DNA of 47,100 bases from DASYRM01 sp036004405 (lineage in GTDB: Bacteria; Acidobacteriota; Vicinamibacteria; Vicinamibacterales; UBA2999), in assembly GCA_036004405.1 (NCBI GenBank), contig DASYRM010000179.1:1-47100 (forward strand), in the 5' to 3' direction. Shown one piece after another: positions 1 to 7,989 of the stretch. Positions within the stretch are counted from its first letter, which is position 1; each line of letters starts with the position of its first letter. The notes beneath the pieces were generated by a model, which was given only the letters and a program-made list of their open reading frames with translations, ran no database searches and was not told the DNA's origin. The position numbers and the translations under genes were made by a program.

Positions 1-39
1 GCCAGCGAGAAGGGAGGCATGCCCACAATCCTATTGCCG

Positions 40-45
40 TACACT
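40..45 (+). promoter_or_regulatory. Putative -10 element of the first gene
   Basis: TACACT lies 19 nt before the ATG at 65 and would give a short leader of about 12 nt containing GGGAG as ribosome binding site. No convincing -35 is seen. The assignment rests only on the hexamer and its spacing. Confidence 0.35.
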
Positions 46-64
46 CGGGTTCGGGAGCAGCCCT

Positions 65-1771
65 ATGCGACTCCACTTGAGAATCAGCGCGGCTGCGGTT
101 GTGGCCGTCGCGGTGTCGTCATCCGCGCTCATCGCGCAGTCGCCAGCCAAGGCGCCGGGGGGCCACGTGCACTACGCGGCCGCGCCCCAGGGTGCGTCGC
201 CCACCGGGGCGCTGGCGCCCCGCCTCCAGAGCCTCGGCTCGCACACCTTCCCGGTGTCGACCCGCAACCGGCAGGCGCAGCTGTTCATCAACCAGGGGCT
301 CAACCTCGCCTACGCCTTCAATCACGCCGAGGCGCGGCGCGCCTTCCGCGAGGCGGCGCGGCTCGACCCGAACCTCGCCATGGCCTACTGGGGCCAGGCG
401 CTCGTGCTCGGTCCCAACATCAACGCGCAGATGGAACCCAACGAGGAGCCGAGTGCCTACGAGCTGGTGCAGAAGGCGATGTCGCTCCGCGCCGGCGCCA
501 CGCCGCGCGAGCGCGCCTACATCGAGGCGCTGGCCGAGCGGTATTCGGGCAAGGCGGAGGATCGCCGCCCTCGCGACGAGGCCTACTCGGCGGCGATGAA
601 GAAGGTCCACGAGCGCTTCCCCAACGACCTCGACGCCGCCTCGCTCTACGTCGAGTCGATGATGGACCTGCGGCCGTGGGGCTACTGGCAGCGCGATGGC
701 GCGCCGCATGCCGGCACGGCCGAAGTCGTGAAGCTGGCCGAGGACGTGATGGCGCGCAACCCGAAACATCCGGGCGCGCTGCACATGTACGTCCACCTCG
801 TCGAAGGCACCGAGACGCCCGAACGCGGTGAACGTGCCGCCGACACGCTGCTGACGCTGATGCCGGCCGCCGGTCATATGGTCCATATGCCGGCGCACAT
901 CTACCAGCGCGTGGGCCGCTACGCCGACGCGATCAAGAGCAACCAGCTCGCGATTGCCGCCGACGTGGACTACATCACCCAGTGCCGCGCGCAGGGGCTG
1001 TACCCCACCGGCTACTACCCGCACAACATCCACTTCCTGTGGTTTGCCGCCACGTTCGACGGCCAGAGCGCGCTCGCCATTCGATCGGCGAAGGAGCTGG
1101 CACAGAAGATCGACGAAGAGACGCTGAAGGCCGCGCCCTTCACGGTCGGCTTCCGCATGCCGTACTACTACGCGCTGACACGCTTCGGCCGCTGGGAAGA
1201 GATGCTCAAGGAGCCCGAGCCGCCGGCGTTCAGCGTGCCGCTGCGCGCGGTGTGGCACTACTCGCGCGGGCTGGCGTTTGCGGCCACGCGGCGTGCCGAC
1301 AACGCCGAGGCGGAGCTGGCGCGGGTGAAGGCGCTGATGACCGACGAGTCGATGAAGCAGCCGATGTTCTCGCCCAACGCCACCGGAGCGGCGCTCGCGC
1401 CCGCGGTGGAGGTGCTGGCCGGCGAGATTGCGGCCGCGCGCGGCAACTTCGATCTGGCGATCTCGCATCTCGATCGGGCGGTTCGCCTGGAGGACAGCCT
1501 GGTCTACACGGAGCCGTCGGAATTCCACTACCCGCCACGCCACGCGCTCGGCGCGGTGCTGCTCGAGGCCGGGCGCGCGGCGGAGGCCGAGACGATCTAC
1601 TGGGAGGACCTGCGCCGCAACCGCGAGAACGGCTGGGCGCTGTTCGGGCTGCTGCAAGCGCTCCGGGCGCAGAACAAGACCGCCGACGCCGCTCTGACCG
1701 AGGCCCGCTTCAAGGCGGCGTGGGCCCGCGCCGACGTCACGCTGCCGGCATCGCGATTTGGAAGAATGTGA
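65..1771 (+). CDS. Secreted TPR-repeat protein, function unknown
   Basis: The 568-residue protein starts with a signal peptide (roughly residues 1-24, ending ALIAQ). The rest is helical with tetratricopeptide-like pairs. One clear unit is near residues 75-105, where FNHAEARRAFREAARLDPN is a typical TPR signature followed by a second helix with MAYWGQAL. Further units occur near residues 270-300 (RYADAIKSNQLAI) and 455-545. Such proteins are usually periplasmic scaffolds, and no catalytic motif is visible. The ATG at 65 is preceded by GGGAG eight bases upstream. It sits directly upstream of the phosphodiesterase gene, with only a few bases between stop and next start, so the two are probably co-transcribed. 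I do not recognise a characterised homologue, and the substrate or partner is unknown. Confidence 0.85.
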   Translation: MRLHLRISAAAVVAVAVSSSALIAQSPAKAPGGHVHYAAAPQGASPTGALAPRLQSLGSHTFPVSTRNRQAQLFINQGLNLAYAFNHAEARRAFREAARLDPNLAMAYWGQALVLGPNINAQMEPNEEPSAYELVQKAMSLRAGATPRERAYIEALAERYSGKAEDRRPRDEAYSAAMKKVHERFPNDLDAASLYVESMMDLRPWGYWQRDGAPHAGTAEVVKLAEDVMARNPKHPGALHMYVHLVEGTETPERGERAADTLLTLMPAAGHMVHMPAHIYQRVGRYADAIKSNQLAIAADVDYITQCRAQGLYPTGYYPHNIHFLWFAATFDGQSALAIRSAKELAQKIDEETLKAAPFTVGFRMPYYYALTRFGRWEEMLKEPEPPAFSVPLRAVWHYSRGLAFAATRRADNAEAELARVKALMTDESMKQPMFSPNATGAALAPAVEVLAGEIAAARGNFDLAISHLDRAVRLEDSLVYTEPSEFHYPPRHALGAVLLEAGRAAEAETIYWEDLRRNRENGWALFGLLQALRAQNKTADAALTEARFKAAWARADVTLPASRFGRM

Positions 1772-1775
1772 GGCT

Positions 1776-3017
1776 GTGACACCCCGCCGCGGTTGGTTGC
1801 TCGTCGTCGTCGCGCTGGCAGTGTGGGTCGCCATCGGGCTGGCGCAGTCGCGCGCCGGGGCCCCGCCCGCGCCGCTCACGATTCTCGTGTCGTTCGACGG
1901 CTGGCGATGGGACTACGACACCAAGGCGCCGGCTCCCGCGCTGCGGGCGTTGATGGCGCGCGGCGTCCGCGCCGAGGGGCTCATCCCGGCATTTCCCACC
2001 AAGACCCTGCCGAACCACTACACCATGGCGACCGGCCTGTATCCGGGCCATCACGGGATGATCGCCAACGTGATTCGCGATCCGGAGACGGGGCGCGTCT
2101 TTCGCCGCACCAATCGCGCCGAGGTGACGAACCCGATGTGGTGGGGCGGCGAGCCGATCTGGAACACGGCGCAGCGGCAGGGTCTGATTGCGGCCACGAT
2201 GTTCTGGCCCGGATCCGAGGCGCCTGTCGGCGGCATGCAGCCGCGCTACTGGCGGGAGTTCGACACCACCGTGCCGGCCGCCGCGCGCGTGGACCAGGTG
2301 CTCGCGTGGCTCGATCGTCCCACAGCCGAGCGCCCGTCGCTGGTGACGCTGTATCTGGACGAAGTGGACCTAATGGGCCACTGGTACGGGCCCGACTCGA
2401 TGCAGGTGAAGGACGCCATCGGCCATACCGACGCACAGCTCGGCCACCTCGTGGAGGGGCTGGCCGCGCGGCGACTGCTCGAGCGCACGAACCTGATGGT
2501 GGTGTCCGATCACGGCATGACGTCCACGACCCAGCAGCGGACGATCTTCGTGGACGACTACGTGTCGCTCGACGACGTCGAGATTGCCGATATCAACCCG
2601 ACGCTCGGCCTCATCCCCAAGGCGGGACGCACCGAGGCGGTCTATCGAGCGCTGGCACAGGCCCACCCGCGCCTGAGCATGTATCGAGCCGCCGACACGC
2701 CCGAATCGTGGCACCTGCGCCGGCAGCCGCGCGTGCCGCCGATCACCGGGGTCGCCGACGAGGGCTGGGTGGTGCTGCGGCGTGGCGATTTCGCGGAGTA
2801 CTGGAAGCACAGCCCGACGGGCGGGCAGCACGGCTACGATCCCGATGTGCGATCGATGCGCGGCGTGTTCGTGGCCGCCGGCCCGGCGTTCAAGGTGGGG
2901 GCGACGGTGCCGGCGATGGAAAACGTGAACGTCTACCGCGCGGTTGCGCTGGCGCTGGGCGTGGAGCCGCGCGACACGGACGCGGACCCGGTCGAAGTAG
3001 CCGCGCTGATGCGATGA
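1776..3017 (+). CDS. NPP-type ectonucleotide pyrophosphatase/phosphodiesterase (alkaline phosphatase superfamily)
   Basis: The 413-residue protein has an N-terminal signal anchor (VALAVWVAIGLAQS) followed by one nucleotide pyrophosphatase/phosphodiesterase domain. The two-zinc site looks complete: FDGWRWDY gives the first Asp, FPTKTLPNHYTMATGLYPGHHG carries the Thr nucleophile, YLDEVDLMGHWYGPDS gives Asp and His, VVSDHGM gives Asp and His, and GGQHGYDP the last His. Members hydrolyse nucleotide or phospholipid phosphodiesters outside the cytoplasm. The true substrate cannot be read from sequence. I chose the GTG at 1776 because it places the hydrophobic segment near the N-terminus; a TTG at 1758 would overlap the preceding gene. 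Confidence 0.88.
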   Translation: MTPRRGWLLVVVALAVWVAIGLAQSRAGAPPAPLTILVSFDGWRWDYDTKAPAPALRALMARGVRAEGLIPAFPTKTLPNHYTMATGLYPGHHGMIANVIRDPETGRVFRRTNRAEVTNPMWWGGEPIWNTAQRQGLIAATMFWPGSEAPVGGMQPRYWREFDTTVPAAARVDQVLAWLDRPTAERPSLVTLYLDEVDLMGHWYGPDSMQVKDAIGHTDAQLGHLVEGLAARRLLERTNLMVVSDHGMTSTTQQRTIFVDDYVSLDDVEIADINPTLGLIPKAGRTEAVYRALAQAHPRLSMYRAADTPESWHLRRQPRVPPITGVADEGWVVLRRGDFAEYWKHSPTGGQHGYDPDVRSMRGVFVAAGPAFKVGATVPAMENVNVYRAVALALGVEPRDTDADPVEVAALMR

Positions 3018-3033
3018 CGCACTCGATCGGGTA

Positions 3034-4308
3034 ATGGCGTCGCTCGCGATCGAGCGCGTATCGTGTCGACAGGTGCAAAAGACAAAACAGGCCGCTGGCC
3101 GGGCGCTCGCGTTGTGTCACGCGCTCCTCTCGGAGCAGGGTGAGGTGTCCGGCCGGCGTCTCGCCGCCTATGCGGTCTCCGCATATCAATCGCTCGCGCC
3201 CGACGCCCGCGAGCTCTTCTTCGACAGTCTCGCCGCCGATTTCTCCCCCGACCCCAAGGAAGTGGACGCCGCCGCCGCTCGCTACCGCCTCGATGCGTCG
3301 TCGGCGAATCTGATCCGGCTGCAGACGGCGGTCGAGCCACCTCGTCAAGAGCTCTTTCGCCGCGCCAACATGGCGACGGGCGGGACGGCCGTGCTCCTGG
3401 ACATGCGGCGGGAGCTTCTGAAGACGCTGGCTGCGCATCCCGCGCGCGCCGGCATCGACGCCGATCTCCTGCATCTCTTCCGGTCCTGGTTCAACCGCGG
3501 CTTCCTGGTCATGCAGCGGATCGACTGGCACACGCCCGCGGTCGTTCTCGAGCGGCTGATCCAGTACGAAGCCGTCCACGAGATTCAGGGGTGGCGCGAC
3601 CTGCGCCGGCGGCTCGAAGGCGACCGCAGGTGCTACGCGTTCTTTCACCCGGTCCTTCCGGACGAACCGCTGGTGTTCATCGAGGTGGCGCTGACGCGTG
3701 GGATCAGCGCGGCGGTTCAGCCGCTGCTCGATCCCGGCTCGCCGATAGGCGATGCCACCGAGGCCAACTGCGCCATCTTCTATTCGATCACCAACTGTCA
3801 GGAGGGGCTGAAGGGCGTGTCGTTCGGCAACTTCCTGATCAAGCAGGTGGTGGACGACCTGGGCCGCGACCTGCCGCGGCTTCGAACGTTTGCGACGCTG
3901 TCGCCCATCCCCGGGTTCTGCGAGTGGCTCCGGCAGAAAGAGCACGCCCGGATGCGCTCACGCGAGCTCAACGCGGTGCTCGCGGTCGTGCAGAAGGGGC
4001 GGTTGCCCGACGTCGGCGGCCTGTCGCCGTCGCTGCGCGACGAGATCACCGGGCACTGCGTCGAGTACCTGCTTCGCGCCCGGCGGAAGGGCGCGCCGGT
4101 GGACTCGGTGGCGCGATTTCATCTTGCCAACGGCGCGCGCCTGGAGCGCTTGAATTGGATGGGGGACCCGTCGAAGGCCGGCATCCGCCGGTCGCTCGGC
4201 CTGATGGTGAACTACGTCTATCGGCCGGAGGACGTGGAGCGCAACCACGAGGCCTACGCCAAGCGCGGCAAGATCGTCGCCGCTCCCCGCTTCGCCCGGC
4301 GGCGCTAG
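3034..4308 (+). CDS. Malonyl-CoA decarboxylase
   Basis: The 424-residue protein fits the malonyl-CoA decarboxylase family, which converts malonyl-CoA to acetyl-CoA and CO2. The N-terminal half is helical. The C-terminal half is GNAT-like and carries the family signature TFATLSPIPGF (about residues 286-296), which contains the catalytic Ser, and FHLANGA (about residues 363-369), which contains the catalytic His. The tail RSLGLMVNYVYRPEDVERNHEAYAKRGKI is also typical. No matB-type malonyl-CoA synthetase or malonate transporter is next to it, so the gene may control malonyl-CoA pools rather than serve malonate catabolism. It starts 16 bases after the phosphodiesterase gene and converges on kup with a 3-base gap. 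The symbol varies between organisms (mcd, matA, MLYCD), so none is assigned. Confidence 0.93.
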   Translation: MASLAIERVSCRQVQKTKQAAGRALALCHALLSEQGEVSGRRLAAYAVSAYQSLAPDARELFFDSLAADFSPDPKEVDAAAARYRLDASSANLIRLQTAVEPPRQELFRRANMATGGTAVLLDMRRELLKTLAAHPARAGIDADLLHLFRSWFNRGFLVMQRIDWHTPAVVLERLIQYEAVHEIQGWRDLRRRLEGDRRCYAFFHPVLPDEPLVFIEVALTRGISAAVQPLLDPGSPIGDATEANCAIFYSITNCQEGLKGVSFGNFLIKQVVDDLGRDLPRLRTFATLSPIPGFCEWLRQKEHARMRSRELNAVLAVVQKGRLPDVGGLSPSLRDEITGHCVEYLLRARRKGAPVDSVARFHLANGARLERLNWMGDPSKAGIRRSLGLMVNYVYRPEDVERNHEAYAKRGKIVAAPRFARRR

Positions 4309-4311
4309 CCC

Positions 4312-6207
4312 CTACATTTCGACCTGGACGCCGAGCTCGACGACGCGCTCGGGCGGGAGGCGGAAGAACGCCGTGGCCCGCACGGCGTTGCGGGCCATCA
4401 GCACGAACAGCCGCTCGCGCCAGACCGCCATGCCCTGCCGCTTGGTGACGATGATCGTCTCGCGGCCAAGGAAGAACGTCACGTCCCCGGGATCGAGCTC
4501 GAGTCCCAGCTTGATCGCGTGCATCAGCGCCTCGGGCACGTCGGGGTCCTGCATGAAGCCGTACTGCAGCTTGACGTTGTAGAGACCCTGGCCCAGCGAC
4601 TCGACGGCCACCTGGTCCTGCAGCGGCACGTACGGCCGCGACGCGGTGCTGACCGTCAGGATCACGACGTGCTCGTGCAGCACCTTGTTGTACCGCAGGT
4701 TGTGGACCAGCGCCGGCGGCGTGCCGGTTGGCTGCGCGGTCATGAACACCGCTGTGCCGTGCACGCGCGCCGGACGCAGTGCCTTCAGGCTGGCCATGAA
4801 CACGTCGATCGGCGTGGCGCGAGCGGTGAGCCGCTCGGCGACCAGCTGCCGTCCGGTCTTCCAGGTCGTCATCATCGTGAAAAGGACGGCGGCGATGACC
4901 AGCGGCAGCCAGCCGCCCTGCAGGATCTTGATCAGGTTGGCGCCGAAGAACGCGAGATCGACGGTGAGGAAGACGCCCGTCACCGCAAAGGTGGCCCAGC
5001 GTGGCCAGCCCCAGCGCTCGACCGCCACCACGTACAGCAGCAACGCGGTGATGATCATCGTCATGGTGACCGCGATGCCGTAGGCGGCGGCGAGGGCGCT
5101 CGACGACTTGAAGCCGACGACGATGCAGATCGTGGCGATCGCGAGGAACCAGTTGACCTGCGGCACGTACACCTGGCCCATCTCCATCGACGAGGTGTGC
5201 GCGATGTCGAGCCGGGGCGCGTATCCGAGCTGAATCGCCTGCCGCGTCAGCGAGAAGGCGCCCGAGATCAGGGCCTGCGACGCGATGATGGCGGCCATGG
5301 TCGCCAGGGCCACGAGCGGCAGCAGTGCCCATGATGGCGCCATGAGGTAGAACGGCTGCGACGCGGCGCGCGGGTTGAGCAGCAGAAGCGCGCCCTGTCC
5401 AAAGTAGTTCAGCATCAGTGCCGGCAGCACCATCACGAACCAGGCAAGGCGGATCGGGTGGCGTCCGAAGTGGCCCATGTCGGCGTAGAGCGCCTCGCCG
5501 CCGGTGACGGCCAGGAACACGGCGCCAAGCACCGCGAACCCGTGCCAGCCGTTGTTGAAGAAGAACCGTACCGCATGCCGAGGGTCGACGGCCTCGAGCA
5601 CGGTGGGCACCCGCACGATCCACGAGACGCCCAGTACCGCAATCGTGACGAACCACGCGACCATCACCGGGCCGAAGAGCCGGCCGACGCGATGCGTGCC
5701 GTACTGCTGGATCACAAACAGCACCACGAGGATGGCGACCGATAGTGGCACCACGTATGAGTCGGCCAGCGGCGTGGCGACGTGGAGGCCTTCGGTGGCG
5801 CCGAGAATCGAGATGGCCGGGGTGATCATGCCGTCACCGTAGAGCAGGGCGGCGCCGAAGATGCCCAGCAGGACGAGCACTGGTTTCACCACGTCGGGCC
5901 CGCTGCGGGCGCTCCGCGCCGGCAGCAGCGCTGTCAGCGCCAGGATGCCGCCCTCGCCCTGGTTGTCGGCGCGCATGACGATCGCGATGTACTTGATCGA
6001 CACCACGATGATGAGCGCGTACAGCACCAGCGAGAGGATGCCGAGCACGTTCTCGTAGGTGGGCGTTACCGAGTGGGTGCCGAAGAAGCACTCGCGGATG
6101 GTGTAGAGGGGGCTGGTGCCGATGTCGCCGTAGACGACGCCGATGGCGGTAACCGTGAGTGGGAGCAGCGCGCTGCGCCCGTGGGACTCATCCCCCTGCG
6201 AGGTCAT
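4312..6207 (-). CDS. kup: KUP-family potassium uptake protein
   Basis: The protein has about 631 residues, with some twelve hydrophobic segments over the first 440 or so and a soluble C-terminal domain. Family signatures are clear: GVVYGDIGTSPLYTIRECF at the first helix, ADNQGEGGILALTALL, GDGMITPAISILGATEGL, and TGGEALYADMGHFGRHPIRLAW. Kup imports K+ with protons at low external K+ or low pH. The ATG at 6207 gives the usual N-terminus directly before the first helix. A longer reading to 6273 would run into the divergent DinB-like gene and is not needed. A possible -10 (TAATGT) lies about 16 bases upstream on the minus strand. No kdp or trk gene accompanies it. Confidence 0.96.
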   Translation of the reverse strand: MTSQGDESHGRSALLPLTVTAIGVVYGDIGTSPLYTIRECFFGTHSVTPTYENVLGILSLVLYALIIVVSIKYIAIVMRADNQGEGGILALTALLPARSARSGPDVVKPVLVLLGIFGAALLYGDGMITPAISILGATEGLHVATPLADSYVVPLSVAILVVLFVIQQYGTHRVGRLFGPVMVAWFVTIAVLGVSWIVRVPTVLEAVDPRHAVRFFFNNGWHGFAVLGAVFLAVTGGEALYADMGHFGRHPIRLAWFVMVLPALMLNYFGQGALLLLNPRAASQPFYLMAPSWALLPLVALATMAAIIASQALISGAFSLTRQAIQLGYAPRLDIAHTSSMEMGQVYVPQVNWFLAIATICIVVGFKSSSALAAAYGIAVTMTMIITALLLYVVAVERWGWPRWATFAVTGVFLTVDLAFFGANLIKILQGGWLPLVIAAVLFTMMTTWKTGRQLVAERLTARATPIDVFMASLKALRPARVHGTAVFMTAQPTGTPPALVHNLRYNKVLHEHVVILTVSTASRPYVPLQDQVAVESLGQGLYNVKLQYGFMQDPDVPEALMHAIKLGLELDPGDVTFFLGRETIIVTKRQGMAVWRERLFVLMARNAVRATAFFRLPPERVVELGVQVEM

Positions 6208-6243
6208 CGGTGGCAAAGTGGGAACATTAGCACGCCGGCCGCC

Positions 6244-6249
6244 TACAAT
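6244..6249 (+). promoter_or_regulatory. -10 element TACAAT, probable leaderless transcript
   Basis: TACAAT ends 8 nt before the ATG at 6258. With the usual 6-8 nt between -10 and transcription start, the mRNA would begin at or within a base or two of the start codon. There is no Shine-Dalgarno sequence between them. Confidence 0.5.
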
Positions 6250-6257
6250 TGTGTGCA

Positions 6258-6749
6258 ATGAGCCCGTACTCACACGAGAAGTCGTCCTATGACCCGGCGG
6301 CGATTGCCGCCGACCTGCATGCGGCGCTGACCGAGGGGCTGGCGCTCTTTGCGGGCATCGACGAGGCGCTCAGCCGCGAGCGCGCACAGCCCGATGGGTG
6401 GTGCGCGCGCGAGATCGTCGGCCACCTGATCGACTCGGCATGCAACAACCACCGCCGGTGGATCGTCGGGCAGACGCCAGGTCTGGCGAAGTTCGACGGC
6501 TACGAGCAGAACGAGTGGGTGTCTCGGCAGCGCTACGTCGACGAATCGTGGTCGGATGTCGTGGCGCTGTGGGCGGCCTACAACCGGCACTTGCGGCACG
6601 TCATCTCCGGCACGCCGGCCGAGAATCTGAGGATGAGCGCAACGGCGTCCGATGGTGGCGGTCCGGTGAAGGTCGGCTTCCTGATGCAGGACTACGTGGG
6701 TCACATCAGGCATCACCTGGAGCAGGTGAGGAGAGTCGCTGGAATGTAG
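6258..6749 (+). CDS. DinB-like four-helix metal-binding protein
   Basis: The 163-residue protein has the DinB/YfiT superfamily layout of four helices with three spaced histidines: GHLIDSACNNHRRW (about residues 57-70), YNRHLRHV (about 113-120) and GHIRHHLEQVRRV near the C-terminus. In this superfamily the three His bind a divalent metal. Several members are thiol-dependent S-transferases acting with bacillithiol or mycothiol, and many remain uncharacterised. The substrate here is unknown. Its last 44 bases overlap the 3' end of the convergent methyltransferase gene. The ATG at 6258 is preferred over an upstream TTG because of the TACAAT just before it. Confidence 0.85.
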   Translation: MSPYSHEKSSYDPAAIAADLHAALTEGLALFAGIDEALSRERAQPDGWCAREIVGHLIDSACNNHRRWIVGQTPGLAKFDGYEQNEWVSRQRYVDESWSDVVALWAAYNRHLRHVISGTPAENLRMSATASDGGGPVKVGFLMQDYVGHIRHHLEQVRRVAGM

Positions 6750-7506
6750 CGCCTTCTACATAGAGGCTGCGCACCTTCAGCTCTCTCGAATTCAAGCCGG
6801 CGGCCTTTCCCAGCAGTGCCGTCGAGGGGGGCAGGTTGGTCCCCAGCTGCCACTCGTCGGCGCGGCCGCCGGCGGCGATGAACCGGGCGGCGGTCTCGTT
6901 CCACCACGGCGTCACCGCGCGCGCGATCGGTTCGAGCACCAGCACGCGCGCGCCACGCGAGGCGGCGTCGAGCAGGCCGTCTTCGAGCCGCCGGCGCCTT
7001 TCGGGCAGCAGCTCGTTCAGCAGATAGGCGGCCACGAGGGCGGCGCCGGGCTTCACGCGTGGCAGCGCGGTGGCGTCGCCCGCGCGGGCCTGGCCGTGCA
7101 GGCCGAGCGTGCGGTAGGTCCACCGCGCCTCGGACGCCGCCCACGGGTGGCGATCGATGCCGATGATGGTGGGTGCGCCTGCGGCCAGGTGCGCCCACGC
7201 GGCCCCCGCTGCACCAGTGCCGCAGCCCAGGTCCACGATGGTGTGGGGTGGTGGCGCGGCGGCGCCGAGCGCTGCGACGACGTGTGCGGTGGCCACGAAG
7301 TGGAGCGGCGCGTAGTACAGCGCGAACGCCGCACGCTTGCCGGCGCTGTCGAGGCCGCCGGGCACGGCATGGCGGCGTTCGACATACGCCGACGAAAGCG
7401 CACGCAGCGCTCGCGCCACCTCAGCCGGGCGCAGGTCGGCCAGGTAGCGAGCTTCGGCGGCGCTGTTCCACACCGTCAGCAAATCCGATACTGTTCCCAC
7501 GGTCAC
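6706..7506 (-). CDS. Class I SAM-dependent methyltransferase, Rsm22-like
   Basis: The protein has about 266 residues with a Rossmann-type methyltransferase core. Motif I is TIVDLGCGTGAAGAAW, the acidic end of strand 2 is IIGIDRHPWAA, and a motif like AGDATALP follows. The N-terminal helical part (VARALRALSSAYVERR...YYAPLHFVATAHVVAAL) resembles the Rsm22 group of methyltransferases associated with the small ribosomal subunit, but the cysteine cluster of long Rsm22 proteins is absent. The RNA or protein target is therefore inferred only weakly. The reading frame stays open past 7597 into the next gene, so the start must lie inside it. GTG codons at 7506 and 7500 give a sensible N-terminus. The 3' end overlaps the convergent DinB-like gene. 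Confidence 0.72.
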   Translation of the reverse strand: MTVGTVSDLLTVWNSAAEARYLADLRPAEVARALRALSSAYVERRHAVPGGLDSAGKRAAFALYYAPLHFVATAHVVAALGAAAPPPHTIVDLGCGTGAAGAAWAHLAAGAPTIIGIDRHPWAASEARWTYRTLGLHGQARAGDATALPRVKPGAALVAAYLLNELLPERRRRLEDGLLDAASRGARVLVLEPIARAVTPWWNETAARFIAAGGRADEWQLGTNLPPSTALLGKAAGLNSRELKVRSLYVEGATFQRLSSPAPGDA

Positions 7507-7566
7507 CGGCTCGACGTTAGGGCACTGCACCACGCCAGCGCAAGCCGGCCGAGAAACGAACGCATT

Positions 7567-7572
7567 TACAAT
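7567..7572 (+). promoter_or_regulatory. Putative -10 element TACAAT of the PA2779-like gene
   Basis: TACAAT lies 24 nt before the ATG at 7597 in the divergent spacer between the methyltransferase and the small membrane protein gene. The leader would contain GGAGG about a dozen bases before the ATG. No clear -35 is visible. Confidence 0.4.
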
Positions 7573-7596
7573 TGCGACACGGAGGACTACTGACGC

Positions 7597-7989
7597 ATGC
7601 GAACGCCGACCACTGTTCTTGCGATTCTGCTCACGCTCGCCGCGGCCGCGCCGCGCCTGCACGCGCAATCCACGCACATCGCGTCGCAGGCGGTACTCGA
7701 CGCCGCCGTCGCGCAGCACGTTGACGACACTGCGACCAGGCGTGCCGCGGTGCTGCGGGTCCTCGACCGCGATGAAGTAAAAGCCCTCGCAGGTCGAGTG
7801 GGGATCGACCTCACCACGGCGACCGCCGCCGTAGCGACGCTGCAGGGGGAGCAGCTGGCAGCGGCGGCCGAGCAGGCCCAACAGGTCGATCGTGCGCTCG
7901 CCGGCGGCGCCTCCACCGTCGTGATCTCCACGACCACCATCATCATCGCCCTCCTGGTCATCATCTTGCTTGTGGTCGCCATTGATTGA
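7597..7989 (+). CDS. PA2779-like small secreted protein with C-terminal membrane helix
   Basis: The 130-residue protein has a signal peptide (residues 1-24, ending RLHAQ), a short helical region with VLDRDEVKALAGRVGIDLTTATAAVATLQGEQLAAAAEQ, and a strongly hydrophobic C-terminal helix (about residues 105-129). This layout matches the PA2779 family, and the middle resembles that family's 'R..V..xLxxxGVdpxxAxxRVAaLsdeE' pattern. PA2779-family genes typically sit beside a PA2778-type cysteine peptidase gene, and that is the case here: the next gene begins with a C39-like peptidase domain and overlaps this stop codon. The function of the family is not established. It is probably anchored in the inner membrane facing the periplasm. 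Confidence 0.78.
   Translation: MRTPTTVLAILLTLAAAAPRLHAQSTHIASQAVLDAAVAQHVDDTATRRAAVLRVLDRDEVKALAGRVGIDLTTATAAVATLQGEQLAAAAEQAQQVDRALAGGASTVVISTTTIIIALLVIILLVVAID

Noticed and set aside
119..1879. 586-residue open frame on the minus strand opposite the first TPR gene
   Set aside because: Its Arg/Val/His-rich content and lack of any domain are what GC-rich antisense frames look like; the plus-strand gene is clearly real.
7507..7881. N-terminal extension of the methyltransferase across the PA2779-like gene
   Set aside because: The extension has no methyltransferase features, and the opposite strand holds a convincing secreted-protein gene with a family match.
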